DNA of 64,000 nt, taken from assembly GCA_017640605.1 (NCBI GenBank), contig JAEPQH010000001.1:1-64000 (forward strand). The letters run 5' to 3'. Of the stretch, positions 1 to 8,437 are shown piece after piece (positions within the stretch are counted from its first letter, which is position 1; every line of letters starts with the position of its first letter). The translations under genes were made by a program, and so were the position numbers. This stretch comes from Balneolaceae bacterium. GTDB taxonomy: Bacteria > Bacteroidota > Rhodothermia > Balneolales > Balneolaceae. The notes beneath the pieces are model-generated. The model did no database searches. It was given only the letters and a program-made list of their open reading frames with translations, and was not told the DNA's origin.

Positions 1-90
1 TCCTAGCTTACCAGACTCTACTTCTCGGACCACTTGCTTGCGTAAGGTAGGGCAAAACGTGCGGCGTTGCTTTAAATACTTCTTCGACAT
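1..90 (-). CDS. IS3-family transposase OrfA, N-terminal 30 residues (partial)
   Basis: A start codon at 90 opens a frame reading MSKKYLKQRRTF, then VVREVESGKLG before the window edge. The basic start followed by K-Q-V-V-R-E-V-E-S-G is typical of the helix-turn-helix of IS3-type OrfA proteins, which bind the element ends. Only 30 codons are visible, so the family is inferred from this short stretch and from the terminal-like sequence just upstream. Whether the element is intact cannot be judged. Confidence 0.6.
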   Translation of the reverse strand, partial: MSKKYLKQRRTFCPTLRKQVVREVESGKLG

Positions 91-143
91 ATGTTCACCA
101 TTTTAATGATAATTTATGTCAACCTATTCTAGGCACCTACACA
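1..143 (-). mobile_element. Left end of an IS3-like insertion sequence (truncated by window edge)
   Basis: Read on the minus strand, positions 143 to 1 begin with TGTGTAGGTGCC and, about 50 bases on, open a transposase-like reading frame that runs out of the window. A TG-starting end shortly before an OrfA gene is the usual IS3-family layout. The exact outer boundary (141 or 143) is uncertain because the other end lies outside the window, and no target duplication can be checked. Confidence 0.6.
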
Positions 144-148
144 CCTTT

Positions 149-428
149 CTCCTGATTCCTTTCTCCTTAAATCCGCCACAAAAGCACTAAAACACAGCAT
201 AGTGTAAATGACTCTGAATCCAATGAACACTGCTCACTCCTTGCTGAATATTGTTTATTGAAAGCACTCGTTATTCGTTACTCGTTATTCGAAATCCACC
301 TTTTTCCTGTCTCCTGATTCCTTTCTCCTTAAATCCGCCACAAAAGCACTAAAACGCAGCATAGTGTAAATGACTCTGAATCCAATGAACACTGCTCACT
401 CCTTGCTGAATATTGTTTATTGAAAGCA
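149..428. repeat. 118-bp direct repeat, two copies (149-266 and 311-428)
   Basis: The two copies are offset by 162 bases and differ at one visible position (A versus G in AAAACRCAGC). Each starts with 7-base units (CTCCTGA, TTCCTTT, CTCCTTA) and ends at TTGAAAGCA. No convincing reading frame covers them. They lie between the IS end and the SGNH gene, and this whole 144-480 stretch appears non-coding. A recent tandem-like duplication next to an IS is the simplest reading. Confidence 0.85.
266..293. repeat. Heptamer tandem repeat (ACTCGTT/ATTCGTT)
   Basis: Four consecutive 7-base units read ACTCGTT, ATTCGTT, ACTCGTT, ATTCGAA. A single related 14-mer recurs at 434-447 after the second 118-bp repeat. 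The 7-base period matches other non-coding repeats at 304-331, 34539-34587 and 63398-63425. Confidence 0.75.
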
Positions 429-490
429 TTAGATACTCGCTATTCGAAACACTTGTGACTGTGTACCTCAGCATCTCTTCCAAAAACAAA

Positions 491-520
491 AACCTCACCC
501 GCCTTTCGACAGATGAGGTT
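491..520 (-). terminator. Rho-independent terminator after the SGNH hydrolase gene
   Basis: On the minus strand AACCTCA (520-514) pairs with TGAGGTT (497-491), and a T-rich tract follows (490-481). It sits 24 bases past the stop of the SGNH gene and would end the receptor-hydrolase transcript. Confidence 0.75.
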
Positions 521-543
521 TAATAGATAAAAATTTAGCTTAC

Positions 544-2184
544 TTAAAGTTCGCTCACGCAATCACCAACGCCACATACAACTACTGATGGCAGATTAAT
601 TACGTTGATTCTTGGAAGCATCGCTCCCCATTTAGCTTCGATTACTCCCAGCATTTCATTAGCAATAATAGCATAACCTCTAGGGTTTGGGTGCACTCCA
701 TCTGTTGATAGTATTCCATTAGGTGAAAAATCCGGTGCAAGATTTACTCCTTGAACTGTAATTCCCGGAACACCATCGCTTAACCCAAAGATGTCATAAA
801 ATACGCCAGTTGGGCTGTTGGTATCGTGTAGTGCCAAACGGCTCGAATTCGCTGCAACTGCTGTTGCGATCGTGCCATTAAATTGAGCTCGTCGGACTTC
901 AATAGCTTGTTGTTCAGCTAGAGTTAAATAGAATTGATCGCCGCTTAAAGAACCATCTGCGTTGAATCCAAGTGGAATAACTACTCCAATCGCCTGATCC
1001 GCGTTTCCATTAAAAGGAGTACCTAATACGGAACCCGCACTTAACAGAACAAGCTCCCCTGCTACCATCGGTCGTGATTGCTCGTAAGGAACCAAAGCGG
1101 CTCTTTGCTGTGCATTAATCTGCCCAAAGGTTTGTAAATTATCGAAGCATGGACCTAAATCGTCCAATTCTTCATCAATTGCCAATATTGGATTATCACC
1201 TGCAGAGTAAGAAATCAGCCTTCGGGCTGCATCTTCCGCTGTAATTGCATTTAAAGGAGCATTTGCACAAGCTTGAATTGCTCCATTCACAGATTGCACA
1301 CCTTGATTGATAGCACCGGCTGTTGTCGCATCTAAAGTGATGTTATTCCATCGCACCGCCTGGAATACCGGCAACCCAAGAATAAACGGAATGTTTGAAA
1401 CAACACCATGTGCCTGAGTATTAGCAATTAACGTATTTACCGTAGCATTGAAACGCGTATCAAAATCGGCAGCGGAAGTAAAAATTGCTTCATTCGCTCC
1501 ACCAGAAGCTGCATAGCCAAGTACATCGTTGTTACCTATCCAAAGACTGAAAAACGTTGGTTGGGTTGCAACAGCATCACCAATAATGGTTGAACCTGTG
1601 GCCCCATCCTGGCTTGGGCTACTTGCAAATCGCTGGTAAAATGGATTAAACGCAGGATTAGCAGGACTATCAGGGCCACCAGTAGCTGGAGTTAATAATT
1701 GACCAACTTGGATACCCGGAACCCCAAAGTTATGAACTTGTGGACCGGAATAAGCAGTTGGAGCTTCTCCGCCAATGGTTGGTGAAGGGCCAGGTATGCT
1801 GGTATCCAGCTTAAAACGGCCTAAAATCTGACCATTTTGTGGATTCTCAACTACGGTATTAAATCCTTTTTCAGAATTTATATCAGGTTGATTGAAGGTG
1901 ATATCGCCTTCTACTGCGGCGCTAAACTGCGTGGCAAGCATCGCTGGAAACGACATTTGTTGAGCTGCTGTGTAAAGCGCTCCATCTGCATATCCGGCAG
2001 TTAGCGAGTTTCCAATTGCAATGTATGTACTGAAATCGGCACTGCCTGCTGTATACTCAGGTGTTTGAGGTAGTGGATTATCTTCCAATCGTTCATTGAT
2101 CAGAGAATCTCCTTGTCCATCACAGGCATTTATCAGAACAGCCAGAGAAAGTACTAGAAATAATGATTTATATGATTTTTTCAT
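544..2184 (-). CDS. SGNH/GDSL-type esterase lipoprotein
   Basis: A 546-residue predicted lipoprotein: hydrophobic leader and lipobox LINAC with Cys21. SGNH blocks are visible: block I as AIGNSLTAG (Ser60; the usual GDSL Asp is Asn), block III as WIGNND, and block V as DGVHPNPRGY near residue 508. Such enzymes cleave acyl or acetyl esters, here at the cell surface or in the periplasm. At 546 residues it is far longer than the 200-residue core, with a large insertion between blocks III and V. It follows the TonB receptor gene by 16 bases and is probably co-transcribed with it, so the enzyme may process the receptor's ligand. The substrate is unknown. Confidence 0.8.
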   Translation of the reverse strand: MKKSYKSLFLVLSLAVLINACDGQGDSLINERLEDNPLPQTPEYTAGSADFSTYIAIGNSLTAGYADGALYTAAQQMSFPAMLATQFSAAVEGDITFNQPDINSEKGFNTVVENPQNGQILGRFKLDTSIPGPSPTIGGEAPTAYSGPQVHNFGVPGIQVGQLLTPATGGPDSPANPAFNPFYQRFASSPSQDGATGSTIIGDAVATQPTFFSLWIGNNDVLGYAASGGANEAIFTSAADFDTRFNATVNTLIANTQAHGVVSNIPFILGLPVFQAVRWNNITLDATTAGAINQGVQSVNGAIQACANAPLNAITAEDAARRLISYSAGDNPILAIDEELDDLGPCFDNLQTFGQINAQQRAALVPYEQSRPMVAGELVLLSAGSVLGTPFNGNADQAIGVVIPLGFNADGSLSGDQFYLTLAEQQAIEVRRAQFNGTIATAVAANSSRLALHDTNSPTGVFYDIFGLSDGVPGITVQGVNLAPDFSPNGILSTDGVHPNPRGYAIIANEMLGVIEAKWGAMLPRINVINLPSVVVCGVGDCVSEL

Positions 2185-2200
2185 GTCTGTAAAGCCTTAA

Positions 2201-5080
2201 TTAGTTCAAGAATTGATCGAAAGTTAGCGAGAAGTAATAGATCGCGCCTAAACTTGGGTTGGCTAGCGAGGTTGTGTACCGCTCGTTAAGCAAGTTGCTT
2301 CCGCCAATCTTAAGTATGGTTTTGTATTGGTCGAGTTTATAGCTGATTTGTGCATCAACGGTACCAAATGCTTCAATTACTCCATCACCGATGGAAGATT
2401 CCCATACATAAGCATCTTGCCATCTGTAAGTAACATTGAAGCCAAGATTGTCGGTTACTTTACGGTTAGCAAACTTCACATTGTATCTCCATTCCGGAGT
2501 GTTATAACTTGCACGGAATCCTTGATTAATCAAATCATCCTGATCCAAAAGCTTGTTGTAGGAAATATTACCACCAACTGTATATCCCCCAGACAGAGAA
2601 TAATCGGCAGTAACTGCAAATCCGTGCGATCGAACTTTACCATCGGCATTGATATCGAAGCCGTAGCTTTGAGTTGCAAACGATTGATTTGGATTGTTCG
2701 GATCCTGCTGTGTAATTACTGACTGCTTCCAAGCATCTGAACCAACCGTGTACTCTGAACCCGGTTCGTTAGTTAAACCGGCTGGGATACCTTGTGTAAA
2801 GGTTACCTCGGCGATAAAGTCGGTGTACTCACTAAAGTAATAGTACGCATCAATAAACAAGCGATTGTTGATGAGTGACTTATATCCTACTTCCCAAGTT
2901 TGAATCTTCTCAGGTTGGAAATCTTCAAACTCAAATTCTTCAACCAATGCCATTGCTTGATTAATGGTTGCACCACCAGCTAATGCGGCTCTTGCATCCG
3001 CAACTCCGGTATATACCGTGTTAGTTTCGAAATTGTAACGATCTACTAATGCAGGGTTAGATCCAATTAAACGACGAGAAACTACATCCAAGTCGATGAA
3101 TTGATCTTGAGTGGTTGGAATTCGAAAACCACGCTGGAAAGAAGCACGGATATTGTGATTGTCGGCAACGGTTAGAATTGCTGATGCACGAGGTGAGAGC
3201 TGTCCATCAAAATATTCGTTCTTATCGTAACGGAAAGAGGCGCTTAGATCAAGATCACCATCCATTACTTGCTTACCAAATTGAGCAAAAGCACCCCATT
3301 CGTCTATATCGAACTCATCACCATTGTCTTGCAATGCAAACAATGTTCCTTGCGACTCTAACGCATATCTACGAACATTTACACCTGCTACTACTTGAAC
3401 TTGCTCTGGATCGATGACGTTAGCAAAGTTGTAGAATCCCTCTGCATGGTAAAGATTTGACTTATCGAGGAATTTCGCACCGCCTTCAGAAATTGGCGTT
3501 TCTCTTAACTGTGCAGCCAAATCTTTGAATTCCTGAGAATCAGGTGAAAGTTGAGCAGCATCTGCGGCAGCACGAGCAGCTGCATGAGCCTGATCAACGC
3601 TTGCGCCTTGAGTACGTGCGCCTGCAAAGGTTTGGAAATACGGCGTTAAATATGTTTGCTGATTAATTAAAGAAGCTAAGGTATTGGCCGCATAAGAATC
3701 ACCGGAATTTTCTTGAGTAGTGTAAGCACGTAAATAGAAATCAGGGTTTCTTAATTCTAATTTACCGGTCCAGATCGAAAAATCATCGAGTACAAAACGG
3801 TCGTTAGCGGTGTAAACCGTACTTCCGTAGCCGATATTATATTGACCTACTAATTCGTAGTTATCGTTAATTCGGTAATGTAAAGCACCACCCAGTTTCA
3901 AACTTTCTGTGGTATTGTCTACAAAAGATGACTCACGGTAACCTGTTGGTGTAAATGCACCTTCAATCCCATCGGGATACAATGTTCTGGTTGCTGCCGT
4001 TTGTGCCGCTGCGGCCGGGTCATCACCCGCAATTACAATATCAGCGATAGCTCCAACGGTAATGGTAAAATCGCCATATACATTGGTTCCATCATACAAT
4101 CTTGGGATGGCAGCGTCGGCACGTGATGAACCGCCTCTTTCAATCAATCCGGATTGATCGCGGTAATCTTCGCCCACAAAATCATTCGCTCTTAAGTAAG
4201 AAGCATTCACTTTAAATGCGAATTTATTGTTGAACGATTTTGCATATCGCGCGCTGTAACTTTGATAAAGAGATGGTTCTTCAACCGCACTATCGATATG
4301 GTTCACGCCTGTTTTGATGTTTACTGAAAGTCCTTGATAGTCGAAGGCGCTTTTGGAGTTCATCAATAGAATACCGTTAATAGCGTTTGGTCCGTATAGT
4401 GCTGAAGCTGCACCGGGGATTAATTCAACGCTTTCAAGATCAAGCTCAGAAATACCCACTACATTACCTACGGCAAAGTTTAGACCGGGAGCCTGATTAT
4501 CGATCCCATCAATCAACTGAACAAAACGGGTATTACCATTTGCTGCGAATCCACGTGTGTTGATAGATTTGAAGGTTAACGATTGGGTACTGAAATCAAC
4601 GCCTTTTAGATTTCCGATAGCATCGTAGAAGTTGGTTGATGCCGTGGCCTGAATGTCGAGTACATCGATTTTCTCGATAGAAACAGGCGACTGTAAAATA
4701 CTCTCTTCAACACGAGAAGCAGATATTACCACATCACTCCCAAATATGGTTTGCTCTTCCATGATAACATCAACTTCCTGATTGTTGGTAGTTACTTCAA
4801 CTTCTACCGGCTGAAATCCAACGATGGAAAATATCAATGTAATAGGTGGGTCTTGGGCTACAGAAATCGAGAAATTCCCGTTAAAATCTGTAGATGTACC
4901 GATAATTCGGTCTTTTACCCGAATGTTAACACCCACCAAAGGTTCTCCTTCGGTATCGGTTACGCGTCCGGTTATCTCGGTGTCGTCTGCAAGGGTGTAA
5001 GAATTGGCGTAGATGATTTGGCCAAATCCGATGCAAAGACTTAGACACAGAAAAGCAATTCGCCGTATCTGTTTACTCAT
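2201..5080 (-). CDS. TonB-dependent outer-membrane receptor with carboxypeptidase-regulatory-like domain
   Basis: A 959-residue protein. A signal peptide ends near residue 25. A CarboxypepD_reg-like beta domain (about 36-115, motif GRVTDTEGEPLVGVNI) is followed by a plug (about 125-240, with NTRGFAANGNTR and LIDGIDN) and a 22-strand-type barrel ending in a terminal aromatic segment FSLTFDQFLN. It lacks the SusC hallmark pairing with SusD. Known family role: energised uptake of ligands too large for porins. The downstream SGNH lipoprotein gene suggests an ester-containing ligand (inference). A LacI-type operator-like site lies about 120 bases upstream of the start. Confidence 0.85.
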   Translation of the reverse strand: MSKQIRRIAFLCLSLCIGFGQIIYANSYTLADDTEITGRVTDTEGEPLVGVNIRVKDRIIGTSTDFNGNFSISVAQDPPITLIFSIVGFQPVEVEVTTNNQEVDVIMEEQTIFGSDVVISASRVEESILQSPVSIEKIDVLDIQATASTNFYDAIGNLKGVDFSTQSLTFKSINTRGFAANGNTRFVQLIDGIDNQAPGLNFAVGNVVGISELDLESVELIPGAASALYGPNAINGILLMNSKSAFDYQGLSVNIKTGVNHIDSAVEEPSLYQSYSARYAKSFNNKFAFKVNASYLRANDFVGEDYRDQSGLIERGGSSRADAAIPRLYDGTNVYGDFTITVGAIADIVIAGDDPAAAAQTAATRTLYPDGIEGAFTPTGYRESSFVDNTTESLKLGGALHYRINDNYELVGQYNIGYGSTVYTANDRFVLDDFSIWTGKLELRNPDFYLRAYTTQENSGDSYAANTLASLINQQTYLTPYFQTFAGARTQGASVDQAHAAARAAADAAQLSPDSQEFKDLAAQLRETPISEGGAKFLDKSNLYHAEGFYNFANVIDPEQVQVVAGVNVRRYALESQGTLFALQDNGDEFDIDEWGAFAQFGKQVMDGDLDLSASFRYDKNEYFDGQLSPRASAILTVADNHNIRASFQRGFRIPTTQDQFIDLDVVSRRLIGSNPALVDRYNFETNTVYTGVADARAALAGGATINQAMALVEEFEFEDFQPEKIQTWEVGYKSLINNRLFIDAYYYFSEYTDFIAEVTFTQGIPAGLTNEPGSEYTVGSDAWKQSVITQQDPNNPNQSFATQSYGFDINADGKVRSHGFAVTADYSLSGGYTVGGNISYNKLLDQDDLINQGFRASYNTPEWRYNVKFANRKVTDNLGFNVTYRWQDAYVWESSIGDGVIEAFGTVDAQISYKLDQYKTILKIGGSNLLNERYTTSLANPSLGAIYYFSLTFDQFLN

Positions 5081-5199
5081 ATCTGATCCTGATTAAGTTT
5101 GTGTTTTTAAGGATAGCGTGCTTATTCCACTACGGGGTAAGTTGGTTAGTACTTCCCATTTGAACGAGCATAGATAAATAAAGCCTGTTTTGGGGATTA

Positions 5200-5213
5200 T
5201 GCAAGCGCTTCCA
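5200..5213. promoter_or_regulatory. LacI-family operator-like palindrome
   Basis: TGCAAGCGCTTCCA fits the general LacI/CcpA-type pattern TGNAANCGNTTNCA with a central CG. It lies in the 235-bp divergent region between the TonB receptor gene (minus) and the SGNH lipoprotein gene (plus). No LacI-type gene is present in the window. A partial match, TGCAAGCGCTT, occurs at 52681-52691. Confidence 0.35.
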
Positions 5214-5315
5214 ATGTATAAATCGGGCAAAATTAATAAAAATGCCTCTTAACTCACGTTTATTTTTGGATAAAAAAATGCTTTTCTTCGGGCTTTCTAA
5301 TTTAATCTTACTACT

Positions 5316-6014
5316 GTGTCTAAGTTCATAAAATCAAACACTCTACTATTACTAATATTTGTTTTTATTGGATGTGCCCCTTCTAATCCCGAAAAAATAG
5401 TTCCCGATAAAGCTACGTTTTTAGCGCTTGGCGACTCCTATACCATTGGCGAGTCTGTACCAGAAAATATGCGATGGCCGGTTCAATTAGTGGATAAATT
5501 AAATAGCAATGGCTATGATTTTGCTGAACCTACTATTATAGCTACTACCGGTTGGACTACCGCAGAACTTCAGCAGGGAATTATTGATGCGAATCCGTCG
5601 AAAGATTTTGACTTAGTTTCGCTGCTTATTGGTGTGAATAATCAATACAGAGGCTACGATTTTGGTATCTACGAAAAAGAATTGCCCGAACTTGTCTCAC
5701 AGGCAATTGAATTTGCCGGTGGCGATACCAGTCGCGTTTTTATGGTTTCCATTCCTAATTACGGAGTTACTCCTTTTGGGCAATCACGGGGAGAAGATAA
5801 AATCAGGGCTGAATTGTTGGAGTACGATGCCTACGCCGCTGAGTTAGCTTCCGAGTTCGGCATACCTTTCTTCAACATCACTCCTATTTCTGAGAAAGCC
5901 AAAACGGATGCTTCCTATATTGCGAGTGACGAATTACATCCCTCAGGAAAAATGTACAGCGAATGGGTGGATTTGATGCTTCCCGAAGTTATTTCTCTTA
6001 TTGAGGGACAATAG
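5316..6014 (+). CDS. SGNH/GDSL hydrolase lipoprotein
   Basis: A 232-residue predicted lipoprotein (VFIGC, Cys20) with a GTG start. Block I is LALGDSYTIGE (Ser41), block III LLIGVNNQYRG, and block V DELHPSGKMY. The length is near the SGNH core, unlike the 546-residue neighbour. It is likely an esterase or lysophospholipase-like enzyme on the periplasmic face; the substrate cannot be read from sequence. It is divergent from the TonB receptor gene and precedes the SIMPL gene by 57 bases on the same strand. No Shine-Dalgarno is obvious at the GTG. Confidence 0.8.
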   Translation: MSKFIKSNTLLLLIFVFIGCAPSNPEKIVPDKATFLALGDSYTIGESVPENMRWPVQLVDKLNSNGYDFAEPTIIATTGWTTAELQQGIIDANPSKDFDLVSLLIGVNNQYRGYDFGIYEKELPELVSQAIEFAGGDTSRVFMVSIPNYGVTPFGQSRGEDKIRAELLEYDAYAAELASEFGIPFFNITPISEKAKTDASYIASDELHPSGKMYSEWVDLMLPEVISLIEGQ

Positions 6015-6071
6015 ATTAGTTCGAATCGTTGTTTATATCACGAAACACAATTTAAATTAACTAAACGCACT

Positions 6072-6767
6072 ATGAAGAAAGGGATTTTACTTGCAACGCT
6101 TATCATCTTAGGAATTGGGTGTTCAGCAACTGCGCAAACTGTTCATAAAGAGAATGGCACGATTAGCATTTCGATGAGTGCTACCGAATATTTACCCGCT
6201 GATCGAATCATTTTTACTGTCAATTTGAATGCCGAGGAAAAAACACCTCGTCAGGCCTATCAAAAGCACAAAAAACAGGAAGAATTGCTAGCAAGCTTGC
6301 TTAAAGAATTCGATATCGAAGAAAAAGAGATTAAGTTTCAGCCTATCCGTGTTGATAAAATGTATCGCAATAATAGAAACGATTTGTACTCACGAACCAA
6401 TCAACAAGTGAGTGTTACATTTGACGATTTTGACATCTACGAAGAAATCCAGCTCACACTTATAGAAAATAATTTTGACTCGTTTAATGGAAGCTTTTCG
6501 AGTTCGAAAGTAGATGAGGGCAAAGAAAAAGCACTATTAAAAGCAATCGAAGCCGCACGTTCTCGAGCGCAAATTATTGCTGAAGCATCCGGTGTGGAAA
6601 TCGACAATATTTATTCTATTAATTACGCCGAACATTCTGTACAACCTGTGCAAAGAGGAATGATGGAATTACAGGTTATGGCCGACTCAGCGCCATCACT
6701 TATGGACTATGATCAAGTTGTGAGTGTTACTTCGAACATCTCGATTCAATTCAATATCGCGGATTGA
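6072..6767 (+). CDS. SIMPL-domain (DUF541) exported protein
   Basis: A 231-residue protein with an N-terminal leader ending around residue 22 (also a lipobox-like GIGC, Cys17). The rest matches the SIMPL/DUF541 pattern: an early segment GTISISMSATEY, a central KKQEELLASLLKEF helix, and the ISINYAEHS-like segment before a Met-rich linker and the final VSVTSNISIQF strand. The family (E. coli YggE, BP26, SIMPL) is periplasmic, forms ring-like oligomers in some members and has been linked to oxidative stress; the molecular role is unsettled. It ends 1 base before the convergent PIG-L gene. Confidence 0.8.
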   Translation: MKKGILLATLIILGIGCSATAQTVHKENGTISISMSATEYLPADRIIFTVNLNAEEKTPRQAYQKHKKQEELLASLLKEFDIEEKEIKFQPIRVDKMYRNNRNDLYSRTNQQVSVTFDDFDIYEEIQLTLIENNFDSFNGSFSSSKVDEGKEKALLKAIEAARSRAQIIAEASGVEIDNIYSINYAEHSVQPVQRGMMELQVMADSAPSLMDYDQVVSVTSNISIQFNIAD

Positions 6768-6768
6768 A

Positions 6769-7668
6769 CTAATCAGGTTGAACGGCGTTAACGGCTTCAA
6801 AATAGGTGGATGCTTTTTCAATTCCACCTTCACCGTTAATTTCTAAATACCAGTATTTTTCAATATTACCTACCGAGTTTTGCGTGCGCATTTGCATAGT
6901 GCCCTGCGATTTATGCTCCGCAATTACCCAGTGCGCAATCAACGTGTAATTTAATCGCTCGTTTGCACCAAAGGTTTGGTTCCTATCGAACTCAAAAGTC
7001 ACGCCATCCATTGCTTTTGTATTTGGATGCCCCTCAAGCACTGAAAACTCTACACCAGGATCATCCGGACCTCGACGAATAAAAGAAGCTAACGCGATTG
7101 GTCGCTCATTCTTGGGTAGACGTTCCATCGCTTGCAATGCAATTACTGTGGCGGCTTTATGATGTCCATGAAACTGATCGAAGGGTAATAACAAAAACAG
7201 GAAGTCGTACTCTTCTTCCTGCATAATCTCCTCTAAACGATCTACGATCGGTTCGGTATTCCATTTGGTGAGCGTCTTTTCAACATCCAGCGTGAAATAA
7301 AAATCTTTCTGATCGAAAAAGAAATAATCTCGAATTCCAACAATATCTCCTCCGGCAATCAATTCCTTTTTTCTTATTCCCGGTAGATATTCTCGCCCAA
7401 TTTCTTCTTTATCGAGCTCTAAGCCATAGTAATAATTACCCAAGGTCGAGTACGTGTAGCCACCTTCGCCGTTGGTCATCAAAGCCAGATCTACAGTACC
7501 GTCAAGTAATTGGGTGGTTTTCCAAACAGTGGCTGAAAAAAGAGCATCATCATCGGGATGAGCAGTAACCATTAACACTTTAGGTTTATAATCGAGTGGC
7601 TGCTGACTAAATACACTTAGAGTGCTAATCAGCAATATAGAAAGCGACAGGAGCATTTTTTTCATCAT
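6769..7668 (-). CDS. PIG-L/LmbE family N-acetyl-sugar deacetylase-like protein, exported
   Basis: A 299-residue protein with a signal peptide (cleavage near residue 21). The zinc-binding motif AHPDDE appears as VTAHPDDDALF (residues 35-45), with Asp in place of the usual Glu. A later HGHHKAA segment supplies a further His ligand. Family members remove acetyl groups from N-acetylglucosamine-type substrates (MshB, PIG-L, BshB), but exported Bacteroidota-type members have no settled substrate. The downstream gene on the same strand is none; upstream is the TesA-like gene with a 25-base gap, so the two may be co-transcribed. Confidence 0.8.
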   Translation of the reverse strand: MMKKMLLSLSILLISTLSVFSQQPLDYKPKVLMVTAHPDDDALFSATVWKTTQLLDGTVDLALMTNGEGGYTYSTLGNYYYGLELDKEEIGREYLPGIRKKELIAGGDIVGIRDYFFFDQKDFYFTLDVEKTLTKWNTEPIVDRLEEIMQEEEYDFLFLLLPFDQFHGHHKAATVIALQAMERLPKNERPIALASFIRRGPDDPGVEFSVLEGHPNTKAMDGVTFEFDRNQTFGANERLNYTLIAHWVIAEHKSQGTMQMRTQNSVGNIEKYWYLEINGEGGIEKASTYFEAVNAVQPD

Positions 7669-7693
7669 CGTAGACAGACAATTTTGAGTTAGA

Positions 7694-8314
7694 TTATTTA
7701 ATAATCGGATACAAGGTTTCCCAAATGGTATCCGCTACTATTTTGTGTCCTTGAGCATTAGGGTGAATCTGATCGGCCAACATGTATTCATCGTAACCGC
7801 CAACTTTGTCTAAGATCATCGGAATCAGCGGTAAGTTGTTTTCTTTTGCAAGATCGGGGTAGAGATTCACGAACTCTTGTGTGTATTCGATGCCCAAATT
7901 CGGAGGCACTTGCATGCCGGCAATAATAATTTCCATATCCGGATTTTTTTCAAGGGCTCGATCAATAATGGTTTGTAAGTTTTGTTTGGTGGATGTGAGA
8001 TCGATACCACGTAAACCGTCATTTCCACCTAGTTCGAGAATCATAAGATCTACTTTTCGCTGAAGCACCCAATTGATTCGTCGTGCTCCACCGGCTGAGG
8101 TTTCTCCACTTAAGCCTCCATTAATGACCTCGTAATTGAGTCCCACCGAATCTATTTTTTCCTGAAGTATTGCCGGGAAAGCCTGATCTTTTTCCAGTCC
8201 GTAACCTGCGGTAATACTATCACCAAAAATGAGAATGGTTTTCTTTTCTTGTGCCATCGTTAAGACAGAAGTGCAATAAATAAGAGTAAATATGAAGAGT
8301 AATTTTTGGCTCAT
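7694..8314 (-). CDS. tesA: TesA-like SGNH arylesterase/thioesterase I, periplasmic
   Basis: About 206 residues from the ATG at 8314, which places a signal peptide at the N-terminus (MSQKLLFIFTLIYC). The frame stays open to 8428, but the extra 38 residues are not leader-like. Motifs: GDSITAGYG (Ser33), ELGGNDGLRG, and DQIHPNAQGH. It matches E. coli TesA in size, order and context: tesA is divergent from the ybbA-ybbP ABC genes there too. Expected activity is hydrolysis of acyl esters or acyl-CoA in the periplasm; the natural substrate is not known. Confidence 0.85.
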   Translation of the reverse strand: MSQKLLFIFTLIYCTSVLTMAQEKKTILIFGDSITAGYGLEKDQAFPAILQEKIDSVGLNYEVINGGLSGETSAGGARRINWVLQRKVDLMILELGGNDGLRGIDLTSTKQNLQTIIDRALEKNPDMEIIIAGMQVPPNLGIEYTQEFVNLYPDLAKENNLPLIPMILDKVGGYDEYMLADQIHPNAQGHKIVADTIWETLYPIIK

Positions 8315-8437
8315 CAGATGAAAACGTAAATAATTTAAAACTTTCGAATCGCTGTAACGTATTTGCGCCCCAATTTGTTCGGAATGAAAATAATATCTCT
8401 TTAGGTTAACCATCCTAAATAAAAGCAAAAAGCTATC

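Noticed and set aside
149-428. Possible CRISPR-like array
   Set aside because: Only two copies of a long 118-bp repeat with a 44-bp spacer; no regular short repeats and no cas genes.
8315-8428. Upstream extension of the tesA frame (38 extra residues)
   Set aside because: The extension is not leader-like and runs almost into the divergent ABC gene; ATG 8314 places a normal signal peptide at the N-terminus.
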